A stretch of 64,000 bases of DNA from assembly GCA_010909725.1 (NCBI GenBank), contig JAACMV010000022.1:1178001-1242000 (forward strand), read 5' to 3'. Within the stretch, counting starts at the first letter, position 1. Each line of letters starts with the position of its first letter. This DNA comes from Picochlorum sp. 'celeri' (lineage: Eukaryota; Chlorophyta; Trebouxiophyceae). A program made the position numbers and the translations under genes. Shown here one piece after another: positions 9,740-19,619 of the stretch. The notes beneath the pieces are model-generated. The model was given only the letters and a program-made list of their open reading frames with translations, ran no database searches and was not told the origin of the DNA.

Positions 9740-10933
9740 CTAGACACAAAAATCACCAAACATATGCTCGCATACTGACATATCCAAGGAATCGGAGGAG
9801 GAAGACTCTGGAATGCTCAAAACACTGTGGCAATCGCTTCCAAACCTTGGAAGTCCTTCATTCTCTGCAGATTTCCGAGCATGCTGTGGCCAAATCCCTG
9901 TCTTCCTGCTGGCAGCGAGGGTCTTGAGCGCTTCAACGGCATCAGCCACAGCATTTGCTCGTCTCACCTGCTCCTTTTCAAATGCCGCTGCTTGAAGCGA
10001 TGCAAGCTTAATATTCTCGGTAGAATCCCTCGTCACGTATCCTGAGGGTGTCGTGGTTCCAGAGCACACACCAGGCGATGAGTCCGCAGAGCTGCATTTA
10101 CATCCTTCCTCGCTTGGGTCCCTGAGCTCATCCAAGGAGTGGGCAAAAAAGCAAAGGTCCCTCTGGCACGCCTTTCCTTCGGTGCACAACTGTGTTCTGT
10201 ATTTCGAGGGATGCAACCAGGCTTCAAATACGCCATGGCTCAAAGGACACATATCACCCAACTTACAGTTTCCCTTCCTGAAATGAGGACAAGGGACAGC
10301 CCTGTATGTATATTCTCTTGGATGCCTCCTTCGAGCCTTCTCCCCCGGGTGCAAATAGGGACATGCCGCAGTGTCATGCAAGCACGAGTCCAAATGAGGA
10401 CACAATTCCACCTTGTATCGGTACATTCTGAAATCGTCGCTCGAGTAATCACAACCATCGATTTCTTGCAGAAAGCTGATTGGCGTCATCAACGCGGCAG
10501 GCTTGGCACCACCTATGGGACCCTGCTGCTGAGACGCGGTCATCTGCTCCAGGGAATGCCCAGGCACGCGACCGCAGTGATCCATCGCATCCCTGTCTGC
10601 ACCATACTGCACCAATAACGCAATGATCTTTGCACTGGCCATGGACGGCCTGCATGCGCAGGCAAGATGCAGGGCGGTCTTCCCATCACTCGGGGAGACT
10701 GCGGTAGCATCTGCCCCAGCTGCAAGCAGCTTCTCCACACACTTCACTGCCTGCATCGATGCTGCAATCTGTAATAAGGATCTCGTAGACTGCTCTCCCT
10801 CCTTCTCGTTCTGACTCAGGGACTCGTCCCACGCATACCACGAGTCCAAAGAGCCCGTGGGCAGCAGCTCTGGCAAATCCATGAGAACACCATGCACCCA
10901 AGGCATCGTGCTTGCATCCACAGACTCGAACAT
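9740..10933 (-). CDS. RR-TZF protein: ankyrin repeats plus tandem CCCH zinc fingers
   Basis: A single exon of 397 residues, ATG start at 10933. Residues ~50-130 contain two ankyrin-type repeats (LLQIAASMQAVKCVEKLLAA; GKTALHLACACRPSMASAK). Residues ~170-270 hold the plant arginine-rich tandem zinc-finger region: the RR part (YRYKVELCPHLDSCLHDTA), then CCCH modules CPHFRKGNCKLGDMCPLSH and QLCTEGKACQRDLCFFAH. The C-terminal third is Ser/Ala rich. Plant RR-TZF proteins bind mRNA and control its decay and stress responses, shuttling to P-bodies and stress granules; the specific role here is inference. The ankyrin plus RR-TZF order is a green-plant hallmark. Confidence 0.88.
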   Translation of the reverse strand: MFESVDASTMPWVHGVLMDLPELLPTGSLDSWYAWDESLSQNEKEGEQSTRSLLQIAASMQAVKCVEKLLAAGADATAVSPSDGKTALHLACACRPSMASAKIIALLVQYGADRDAMDHCGRVPGHSLEQMTASQQQGPIGGAKPAALMTPISFLQEIDGCDYSSDDFRMYRYKVELCPHLDSCLHDTAACPYLHPGEKARRRHPREYTYRAVPCPHFRKGNCKLGDMCPLSHGVFEAWLHPSKYRTQLCTEGKACQRDLCFFAHSLDELRDPSEEGCKCSSADSSPGVCSGTTTPSGYVTRDSTENIKLASLQAAAFEKEQVRRANAVADAVEALKTLAASRKTGIWPQHARKSAENEGLPRFGSDCHSVLSIPESSSSDSLDMSVCEHMFGDFCV

Positions 10934-11765
10934 ATTCAGTCTTTAATAATGAAATAAAATCCTTCAAGGAAGTCAATTGAAGACACCTGCACACACAAGA
11001 ATGCATGGTACCATGCCATTCCATGATACAAGATACCCTAGGCAGATTTGCTCTTGCCTCGAACCAATCGCCCCGATAGTCTGCCGGCAGTTGCTTGCTA
11101 CAACAACGCGACTCATCCGTACAGAACAAGTCCCTCCCGAATTAGGTATAGCATTATATTGAATATATCAATGGCGCGCGAGTGATGCAGACAACAAATT
11201 CCCGCCAACCGACCCTACCACACCAAGTGAGTCCCACGCGTGCGTACCGAGAAATATTCTCTACCGAATAGCTCTGGCTATGCTACACAAAATGATACCT
11301 AAGATCCGAGTACATAGAGCTGTACCTACTACGACTACATATGAATTTCATTATCCTGTGCGTGGACTGAGTTGGATGCCAATGGGCAGTCAGCAAGATC
11401 ACAAAGCATCTCCAACACTGCCACATGAGCCCGTACAACCACGAGCTTTGACAGGCAGCACCTACCTCGACGTGCCTCGATGCACACGACCGATCGGCTG
11501 TAACGTTTTACCGTCTCATATATTAACATTGACATGCTACGCGATTTCTTCTTGTATGTAGCAGACAGGCGATATCTCCGCCTTTTTAATACATACACTA
11601 GATATTTAGCTCTGGGTCTCCCTCTGTAGTACATGTACACCTCGTAGGAAGGGCCATCTTGTTCTGTGCTCTCTTCGCCCGAAAGGAAGTCTGTGCTGCT
11701 GTCTTTGGTCCAATATCAATTGAAAGGTTGATAAATATTTGTAATTCATTCATTAGCTGGCTGCC
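10934..11765. other. 832-bp divergent intergenic region
   Basis: This lies between the divergent RR-TZF and bL33 genes and presumably contains both promoters. I see AT-rich patches just upstream of the RR-TZF start and near 11720-11760, and a CACGCGTG palindrome near 11236. No RNA gene or coding exon could be supported. Confidence 0.45.
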
Positions 11766-12028
11766 ATGGCCAAGGGACAGAAGGCAGCAACGATACTAGT
11801 CAAACTGCTGAGCAGTGCTGGGACTGGATATTTCTAGTGCGTCTATTCTTCCCTAGAGAATACCTTCCTTTGTGTCTGTCTGTACATGATGTTTCATTCA
11901 TGACGAATGATTTTGGATGCAGTGTTGCCCGTAAAAATCCTAGGAAACTGCCTCAAAAGCTGGAGTTCATGAAGTATGATCCTCGAGTCAGGAAGCATGT
12001 GCTGTTCCGTGAGACAAAGCTGCGATAG
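11766..12028 (+). CDS. Organellar (probably mitochondrial) ribosomal protein bL33
   Basis: Two exons, 11766-11836 and 11923-12028, give 58 residues. The 86-nt intron has a GTGCGT donor and a GATGCAG acceptor; splicing restores [20 protein letters not shown], the bL33 core. The protein ends [18 protein letters not shown], typical of L33 of bacterial origin, and closest in style to mitochondrial and alpha-proteobacterial forms. It is part of the large organellar ribosomal subunit. No long presequence is present, as is common for L33. It lies on the same strand, 305 bp upstream of the bS16 gene. Confidence 0.9.
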
Positions 12029-12124
12029 TGTGCTGGGTGAATTAAAAAATAGGTTGATGCGTGTTCTATGCAGCCAAAGTCCTCCCAATGTACATTCGGA
12101 GAAGTAGTCCTCCTCGTCCTAGCG

Positions 12125-12187
12125 ACACCATGGTGTAAATGGTCTGGAAGCTTGGATGTATGCATACATCCCATATGGGAGGCCTCC
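12125..12187. repeat. Chain of overlapping perfect palindromes
   Basis: Within 63 bp downstream of bL33 are ACACCATGGTGT (12125-12136), GGATGTATGCATACATCC (12154-12171), TCCCATATGGGA (12169-12180) and GGAGGCCTCC (12178-12187). The last three share bases end to end. The function is unknown; the region is the bL33 3' flank and the bS16 promoter flank. Confidence 0.7.
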
Positions 12188-12333
12188 TGGCGAATGGAGA
12201 ATACGTGAAGCATCCCACCATGTTTTTCTGATCAGACCCATTATTTAATATTTAATATGAATGTCATGAATATTCTGGCATAGTATAGTACAGAGGAACA
12301 AGGGAGGACTGATTTCCAGTGCCAAAGAGACTC

Positions 12334-12772
12334 ATGGTCGTGAGGCTTCGTTTAGCTCGTTTCGGGCGTAAGGTGGGTGGTTTGATGTCATTTAATGGTC
12401 CCCATACATGTCTCATGATAGCTTTTACTGCAGAAAATGCCGATGTATAAGATATTCGCCGCGGACGCTAGAAGCCCAAGGGATGGTCGGCATCTCGAGG
12501 TGCTGGGGTATTATGATCCGATTCCTGAGAAGGATGGGCATAAGCATGTGGGTTTAAATATAGAGAGGATCAAATATTGGCTGTCAGTCGGGGCGCAGCC
12601 TTCAACGACTGTGGGGAGGTTGCTAAGTCAGGCAGGGGTGATTCCAAGGTCACCGATGGGTCTCGCATGCCGGGCTGTGAAGAATCCGGATAAGAGAAAT
12701 AAGACCAGGCCAGATCCTGAACAAGATGAAGAGAGTGATGAAGTGAGGGATGCCTCATCTTCTTCTGCATAG
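12334..12772 (+). CDS. Organellar ribosomal protein bS16
   Basis: Two exons, 12334-12372 and 12434-12772, give 125 residues. The 61-nt intron (GTGGGT...CTGCAG) is removed in frame and gives MVVRLRLARFGRKKMPMYKI, the usual S16 beginning. Conserved parts include FAADARSPRDGRHLEVLGYY, LNIERIKYWLSVGAQPSTTV and GRLLSQAGV. The C-terminal ~35 residues are an acidic, Ser-rich extension (PEQDEESDEVRDASSSSA) not found in bacteria. S16 sits in the small subunit body; targeting to mitochondrion, plastid or both cannot be decided from sequence, since plant nuclear S16 can go to either. Confidence 0.92.
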
Positions 12773-12809
12773 CTAGAACTATATTTAAACATTTAATAAT
12801 AATGTCCTG

Positions 12810-14564
12810 TCATTCCTCGTCTGGAGAGAGGGCCAAAATTGTCTCGAGAGATCTTTTGGCGTCTTCAATTGTCTCTTCATCCACGCTGTCTGAAATATCC
12901 GAGACAGTGCGAGGCATTGGCGGAATGATCTCGGTTGGTTGAGGGCCACCAAGAGAGTTAAGCATCCTCTTGTACTGTTCTACTTGGTTCCGCAACAAGA
13001 GTGTGGTGATGACACCCGCATTTGATGATCCTATGCGACCCATTCTGCCAGTCATGTGGAGGTATTCGCTTTCATCTTTCGGTAAAAATGTGCTGTACAC
13101 ATGTGTCACAGCTGGCAGATCCAGCCCTCGTGAGGAATACGAACTGGCAATCAGCAGGCTTGTCTTGTTGTCTCGAAAAGCGTGGAGAGCCTGAATTGGC
13201 TCTGAGCCGTCTGGAAGCAACACTGAAATTGCATGCTTTCCCCACAGGATATTTCGTAAAGGTTCCGCAAGCGCACGAGCATTCTCAGGCTCTTTCACAT
13301 ATACGATCCCTCGGTTGGGCTGAGAATCTATATTTTGAAGCTTTTGATCTGCCAGAACACACCGACACAAGACTCCGAGTTTATCCACTTCATGGTCCAC
13401 AACAACATATGTGTGCTTCACTGTGCTGCTGAGCATACTCCTCTCACCAACGACAATGTCGATTGGATCGTCAAGCCATTTCTGTTCCCGTGCATGGGAC
13501 AACAGAGAATCTGATATTGTTGCTCCACTCAGTACGACTGTTGGTCGCGCCGCCCCGCTCTGTTTATGTCTTTCTTCTTTTAAATTCGATGTAGTTTCCC
13601 GAGTTGTACATGTATGGATGATGTAATCCATATCCTCAGGGAACAGAGTATAGCATGCATCTGCCTCATCAACACATAGACTGACGCAATGTTGGACAAC
13701 CTCAACGCCACGGCCCAGAGCAGCAGCAATAAGTTTCGGTGTTCCTACCACAACGTGTGCCCCATCTAAATATCTATTGGTGACAGCCTCTTCGACCTCG
13801 TGATCCAACACCAACCCTTTCACCTTGAGGCCCCTAGGCCCTTTAAACTGGAACATATTTCCAGGAGCTCCAGGAATCCCAGCGTTTGTCGATCCACCAA
13901 ATAGAGAGTACACTTGCATTGCAATTTGTACTCCCAAATCCCTTGTTGGAGCGATGATCACAAGCTGAGGGCCCTTCAAATCATCAGGATACACATCCGG
14001 AGGATACCCCAGAAGTGATAGCAGAGGCAACAGAAATGCTAAAGTCTTGCCTGATCCGGTGGGAGCCTGAATGATGCAATCCGATCTACTCCCAATGGCA
14101 GCACAAGACCTGGATTGGATGGGTGTTGGGATCCCATACCCAAGATGCTGCACTCTGTCGACCAGCCAGTCCAGAATGCCTAGTTGAGACCAATCACCGG
14201 GCCCATCAGAACTCGCTCCAGGTAATTTGCTCAAGACGCTCTGAATAGCATCCCGAAGAGATGCTGCAGCTGTGTAATCCTCTGCATCCACAGCTTTCTT
14301 CAGTGCTGTGTGCAACTGATTCAAATCGTCTGGATAATCGCCGTCGCTTGAGACAGCCTGGCATCGCATTGATATAACACCCTCTACATTCCGCCGTGCT
14401 CCATTCAAAGCGCCACGCAGACGTGGTCTGCAAACTATGGGGTGACTCCAGGCAACTATGGGTCGACCAACCTTCATCGTCCATAGGATGGAGCACGCAA
14501 CCACCGTGTATTTACTTCTGAATGGTGTGTTACTTGTAGCCCATGACGAGCACCAATGCGCCAT
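12810..14564 (-). CDS. DEAD-box RNA helicase with N-terminal UVR-like motif, plastid-targeted
   Basis: A single exon of 584 residues, ATG start at 14564. An Arg-rich leader of ~70 residues suggests plastid import. A UVR-like helical motif (LHTALKKAVDAEDYTAAASL) precedes the helicase core. Core motifs are Q (PTPIQ), I (APTGSGKT), Ia (PTRDL), Ib (TPKL), II (VDEADACY), III (SGAT), V (RGLDLP) and VI (HMTGRMGRIG). Motif VI departs from the usual HRIGRxGR by having Met-Thr after His. DEAD-box proteins of this kind act in plastid rRNA maturation or ribosome assembly; which RNA is bound is unknown. An acidic tail follows. Confidence 0.85.
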   Translation of the reverse strand: MAHWCSSWATSNTPFRSKYTVVACSILWTMKVGRPIVAWSHPIVCRPRLRGALNGARRNVEGVISMRCQAVSSDGDYPDDLNQLHTALKKAVDAEDYTAAASLRDAIQSVLSKLPGASSDGPGDWSQLGILDWLVDRVQHLGYGIPTPIQSRSCAAIGSRSDCIIQAPTGSGKTLAFLLPLLSLLGYPPDVYPDDLKGPQLVIIAPTRDLGVQIAMQVYSLFGGSTNAGIPGAPGNMFQFKGPRGLKVKGLVLDHEVEEAVTNRYLDGAHVVVGTPKLIAAALGRGVEVVQHCVSLCVDEADACYTLFPEDMDYIIHTCTTRETTSNLKEERHKQSGAARPTVVLSGATISDSLLSHAREQKWLDDPIDIVVGERSMLSSTVKHTYVVVDHEVDKLGVLCRCVLADQKLQNIDSQPNRGIVYVKEPENARALAEPLRNILWGKHAISVLLPDGSEPIQALHAFRDNKTSLLIASSYSSRGLDLPAVTHVYSTFLPKDESEYLHMTGRMGRIGSSNAGVITTLLLRNQVEQYKRMLNSLGGPQPTEIIPPMPRTVSDISDSVDEETIEDAKRSLETILALSPDEE

Positions 14565-14857
14565 TGCATACCTGCCAAGACAAAGCTTTTTAAAATTGTT
14601 TATTTAAGGTATCGCTGGCGTGTATCGTCTTCATTATCGGCCCATCTATGGTGCTGACAAGTGTTTTTTTCTTTATAATAGCACTTGATTCTCTGAGATA
14701 AACATCAGAATACCCCACGGACCTCTGGATATCTACGAGAGAGAGAGATGACGGAGCAAATTCAAACGGAGATGGCGTGATATTCAATCTGTACGCAGAG
14801 AGTGACGTCTGATATGCAATTCTATACTTTTGAATTATTCAGTTGTTGGAGGATGAA

Positions 14858-17338
14858 ATGATGGAGAGAACTGTGACTTTTGGAAAGGGTTTTCAGGCAG
14901 GCAACGACGAGCCTGCTTTGCAATACTCGACAGTGTTCAACATCGAGGGCCCGTCTACGTCCGGACAGGATTCTTCGGGTGATATCACGTGTTTTGTAGC
15001 TTCAGAGAAGCTGTTGGCGATAGGGAGGCTTGATGGACGCGTGGATCTCATCGATTGTGAGGGGGACACTATCAAGACGTTCAGGGAACATCATGCACCT
15101 GTCCGAGGGTTGAGCTTCGATGCAAAGTCGGAATATTTGGCAAGCTGCTGCTCCAGTGGAAAGGTTTTCATATTCTCATTGTATAGTGAGCAGGATAGTT
15201 ATGTTGAAACCTACTCGGTGGGGAAAGAGTTGACCTCTATTGCCATTGATCCCAGGTATGCAAATAGGAAGACAAAGGAAGTCATCGTCGGGGACAAAAG
15301 TGGAAACGTATACTTTCTCAGTAAAGGATGGCTGGGAACATTAGAAAAGGTGTTATTCCGGGGCAAACACCCGATCAGACGCATTGCATGGTCAGGCACC
15401 ATGGTGGCTTGGTCCAGTTCAACTGGTGTGAGGGTGTATAACACGGGATCTCATCTTCCCGTGGGGACAGTTCCTCTGTCAGAATACAATGACGTATCTT
15501 TGTTGTGGGTTGCCTCGGGAAAGCTTTTCATAGGGCAAGGAAAGCAGGTATGGAGTGTAGCAAGTACTTGCATGAATGGGAGTCTGGCAACGACAGACTC
15601 TTCTGGAGATGGAGAGCGCACATGCTTCTCAACAGATCTCGTGTTTGAATCAGATCACGGCACCGTTGAGTCGTTGGGTCAAGGAATAGAATCAATTTTT
15701 GTCCTCACCAGAGGAAGTGATTCATACACAATTCTGAAACTATGTGATGAGGCACCAGCAGAGTTCTTGCATGGAGGGGAGTTGCCATTTCCTGAAGATG
15801 TTGCCGTACATCTTTCGGGCTCAGTTGCTTCGGCGTTGAACACGTCATGTGACACCGGAGAGCCAATGTTTTTCATCCACATGCCGCAGGGGATAGTTGC
15901 TGCCAAACCCTTGGATGCAGTATCCAGACTAGAATGGTTATGTGAGAACCATAGATTCCAAGAAGCTCTTGCTCTTACGAATTCGACGTACAGCCTTAGA
16001 ATGAGGAAAAGAGATGTTGGTGAAAAATATATGTCACACTTGATAGGTAAAGGTGAGTATAAAGTTGCCGGAGTGCAAGCACCACAATTGCTGTTTGACA
16101 GCACGGATGCATGGGAGAGATGGGCAACAAAGTTTGGGCAATCAAAAAAATTACACCTGCTTGCGCCTAATCTTCCATATAAAGACGTACAATTATCCGT
16201 AGGGATCTATGAACTCGCTATAAAGTCTTGCTTTCAACAGAAAGAATATGAAATAGCTGCCCAGATCTTGGATACATGGCCGGTTGAGCTGTATGACGAG
16301 AACGCAGTGTATGCGATGGCAAAGGAGAGATTGACTAGAGATCCCGATAGCACAGGCCTTCTGCAGATATCCCGAATCCTGTGCACCAAGATGGGAATGC
16401 ACCAGAAGGCAATGGAGATCATGATGAGACTCTCTGATGTCAGCGTATTTGATTACATTCGTGATCATAAACTGTTTTGGGCTGCATCTGTAGATGCAGC
16501 AACACTCATGGAAATAGACGAAGTACGCGCAACCAAGATGTTGGTTGAGTATCATGATGAGGCTCCTCCCCTCGAAGTGATTCAATCAATGTGCAGATTC
16601 CAAGAAGGGGTCGCAAAGGCTGACACATCGGAAGAAAATTTTGGCGCATCGCTGTCAGGGAGGGTAAAAGGACTATCAGACATCTGGTCAAAACGGCTGT
16701 ACAAATACTTGGAATGGCTCCGTCGAAGGGACTCTTCTATTACAGATTTTGACACGATTTTAGTGGAGATGTGCGCCTTGTACGAACCAGAAAATATGAT
16801 GACCCTCCTGCAAAGTTCAAATTCTTATTCTCTCGACCAAGCCTTGGATGCATGCGTCAAACATGGCTTAGTGGCAGAGCAAGTATTTGTTCTCGGACGC
16901 ATGGGATCAAACATTGATGCCCTGCATTTGATCGTTGAGAAGATGCAGGATGTGTCTGCTGCTGTGAGATTTGCAAATGAATGCATGGATGTCACTATTT
17001 GGGAAGAGCTGATGCATATCGCAAGCAAGAATGGGAGCTGGGCATCAGAGCTTTTGGAATTTGCTGGAGATGGAATTAACCCTGGACATTTATTGCAATC
17101 CATCTCAGAGGATATGTGTATTCCTGACCTGAAAGATAAGATCCACCTCGCTGCCCAAAGGGTACGTGAGGAGCTCTCAATGCAACAACTTTGCCAGATC
17201 AACTTGGAAGATGATTGCTCAAGGCTTCTCTTCCAATTGTATCAAAAGCTTTGCAGGTCGATTGAGATTCTTGAGTGGGCAAACGGCTCAGATACAGAGG
17301 ATGAGATTCCTGTGATTTCAATGTGGAGCAGTCATTAA
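14858..17338 (+). CDS. VPS41: Vacuolar sorting protein VPS41 (HOPS complex)
   Basis: A single exon. The first in-frame ATG is 14858 (826 residues); the frame is open to a TTG at 14843. Residues ~40-330 form a WD-type beta-propeller, including the diagnostic VPS41 block GWLGTLEKVLFRGKHPIRRI followed by AWSGTMVAWSSSTGVRVYNT. The rest is an alpha-solenoid with clathrin-heavy-chain-like repeats (FDTILVEMCALYEPENMMTL; LDACVKHGLVAEQVFVLGRM). No C-terminal RING finger is visible; animal VPS41 is ~850 residues with one. VPS41 tethers late endosomes to the vacuole. A minimal upstream ORF, ATG AAA TGA, begins at 14853 and overlaps the start region. Confidence 0.9.
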   Translation: MMERTVTFGKGFQAGNDEPALQYSTVFNIEGPSTSGQDSSGDITCFVASEKLLAIGRLDGRVDLIDCEGDTIKTFREHHAPVRGLSFDAKSEYLASCCSSGKVFIFSLYSEQDSYVETYSVGKELTSIAIDPRYANRKTKEVIVGDKSGNVYFLSKGWLGTLEKVLFRGKHPIRRIAWSGTMVAWSSSTGVRVYNTGSHLPVGTVPLSEYNDVSLLWVASGKLFIGQGKQVWSVASTCMNGSLATTDSSGDGERTCFSTDLVFESDHGTVESLGQGIESIFVLTRGSDSYTILKLCDEAPAEFLHGGELPFPEDVAVHLSGSVASALNTSCDTGEPMFFIHMPQGIVAAKPLDAVSRLEWLCENHRFQEALALTNSTYSLRMRKRDVGEKYMSHLIGKGEYKVAGVQAPQLLFDSTDAWERWATKFGQSKKLHLLAPNLPYKDVQLSVGIYELAIKSCFQQKEYEIAAQILDTWPVELYDENAVYAMAKERLTRDPDSTGLLQISRILCTKMGMHQKAMEIMMRLSDVSVFDYIRDHKLFWAASVDAATLMEIDEVRATKMLVEYHDEAPPLEVIQSMCRFQEGVAKADTSEENFGASLSGRVKGLSDIWSKRLYKYLEWLRRRDSSITDFDTILVEMCALYEPENMMTLLQSSNSYSLDQALDACVKHGLVAEQVFVLGRMGSNIDALHLIVEKMQDVSAAVRFANECMDVTIWEELMHIASKNGSWASELLEFAGDGINPGHLLQSISEDMCIPDLKDKIHLAAQRVREELSMQQLCQINLEDDCSRLLFQLYQKLCRSIEILEWANGSDTEDEIPVISMWSSH

Positions 17339-17353
17339 TGTGGTTACAGTTTT

Positions 17354-19516
17354 TTATTTATTGAATACTTTCCCAAGTGCATCACCAATTTCTTTCAACA
17401 AGAAAGCTTTCGATCCTGACATGAAGGACATCCGTTCCAACAATTGATCTTGCAGTACCTGGCATTGTCCGATTGCATCTCTCGCTGTTCCCCATGCAAG
17501 AGGTACATATTCCAAGTCAAAAGAAGGCCCGCTTTCTTCATCATCATCCTCATCTTCCGCTGGACAAATTTTGAACATAAATCCAGTCGTGGGATGGTTG
17601 TAGATGATGCCATTTCCAGATACCTCGGCCTCCAAACCAATATGATCTAACAGCTCCCTTTCCTCTGCAGTTATCCTCGCAAAATCATCCCCGCCTTCCT
17701 GAACAGGCGGCAATTTTGCTCCTTGAATGCTACTGCGGCTGCCCGAATAAAACTCAATTTGCTTCGGTTGACCATCTGGACCCAACAAGGATCCAGGTTG
17801 CACAGACACCCTGCGATGAACCTGCGCTCTAGATTCTTTTGTACCAGGGATATCCCCTTTGCCTTGATGGCCCGAAACTGTACCATGCGTGCTGGAGGGA
17901 TATCTCCCCGAAGGCCCAGCATGAGGTATTGTGGCTTGTGGCTGCATTTCATATGACCACTCACGCTGTCCTCTGTGGAGACCCCACGTGGGCCCAGCTG
18001 CATCTACCTGACCATACGTGTACAAGGAATTGGATGGGACACCCTCGGGCACCAAAGATCGGGCCTGCATCTTGGCAACGCCGTGAGGTGCTTGGATACC
18101 AACATCCATTCCTTGCATGGAGTCTGTTCCGACACACTTGTCAGCAGTAGTGTATATCCGTGCATATTTCTCTAAAAATGCATTCCGTTTTTGCAGCTCC
18201 GTAATACGGCTCTCTTTCTCGAGATTAGAAACACTGAGGTCGTTTACTTCGAGCTCAAGCTCACTTATGCGAGACTGTAACTCCCTTACTTTTTGATTCA
18301 ACTCTGCAACCTTGTCAGTGTCCACAAGATCTGCGAGCCTCTCAGCTTCGGATTTCCAGTGCTCTGCGACCTCCGCGGCAGCTTTACCATGTTCTCTCAC
18401 CTTATCATTCTGTATTTCGATGACTTGCTCGATGTCTTCCCTGATCTTCAAATCCTTCAGGGCTGCATTTTCCTCCTCCAACTTTTTGCATAGATCCACA
18501 AGGGATGCCATGCTATCCCTCATTTCCTGAACATGCTTGCCACTAATCTCCGGTAACTGAATCTTGTATACATCGGGTGACGTCGAGAAATCGTTGAGAT
18601 ACCTTTTGGTATCCAACAGGCTTGGCGATGAGCTGCCCCCATGCAGACCTTCTATTGATTTCATCAGACCAGCAATATCGAACTGATTACCGGCCTCTTT
18701 TACCTTTTTCGAGGAAGAAATATGACCGATTTTGGCTGCGATACCACCGAGCTGATCTGCACCAGCGATTGGCGACCCTTTCCTTTTGACATTCAACTTG
18801 CTTGGCTCTGGGGAGGGTGTATGCTCACTCACAGTCTCTTCATCCAACAAATCCACTTCATCTACCGTGCTCCTCTGATGTGCCCACGGTAATCCAGGTA
18901 CTTCTCGCTTCGCCTCGGCTTTCGTCGAACCCTTTTTACTCCTTCCGCTCTTCTTCTTGGCTGGAGCAGCAGCACCTGAAATTTCTCTGGACGAGGACGG
19001 CAGATCAACTGCAGTACAATGAAAGCATAATTATTCATTTATAGGGGACACAAAATGCCGGGTTGCCAAATCAGGACATGTAGCGCAAGCGTGAGACATG
19101 CGACGAACTCCACTCGAAAGTCAACAACGGGACGTACCGATTGGAACAACAGTCAGGCCGGCATTCCTTCCGCGAGCTGGAATTCGCTTTGTATCTTTTC
19201 CTGACGTGTCATTTTTTTTCTTATTTGTTTGCTTCCCATTGCCGGAGCCCGAACTCTTCTTCGAACCTCCCGAAGTCTTGGCGGTTGGTCTTTTGCCAAC
19301 CACTGGGCTTTCTTTACCGCTATCGGACGCATTCTCCTTATTTGGACTCCCAGCGTCCTTTTTCTTTTTCGATTGAGCTGCTTTTTTCTTTTTCTTTGGC
19401 TCTGCTGGAGGATCGTTGACGTTTGGCTGAATAGTTTTCAGCCAAGCAGGAACCATTCCCGAGCCTTTGTCACTATAGCTCACGGGAGCACGCGCTCGCA
19501 TGCCCCGACCAGCCAT
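17354..19516 (-). CDS. Coiled-coil nuclear protein, Csm1/TITAN9-like
   Basis: Two exons, 19138-19516 and 17354-19008, give 677 residues. The 129-nt intron has a GTACGT donor and a CTGCAG acceptor; phase 1 is preserved (TVVPI then VDLPSSSREIS). The N-terminus is very basic (KKKKKAAQSKKKKD and similar), implying nuclear location. Residues ~290-430 predict a long coiled coil (ELNQKVRELQSRISELELEV). The last ~100 residues (TAEERELLDHIGLEAEVSGN then IIYNHPTTGFMFKI) resemble the globular C-terminal domain of Csm1/monopolin-type proteins such as plant TITAN9, linked to kinetochores or chromatin. That assignment is by pattern only; another coiled-coil RWD-like protein is possible. TGTAA lies 6 nt past the stop. 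Confidence 0.6.
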
Positions 19517-19619
19517 TATTTACAATAAATACAGTTTCAGAAGTTTAATGAATATTTGGAACAAAAATCGTTGGCATGACGAGAAACTCATGTACATTTT
19601 TTTGAAATGGAAAGCGCGC

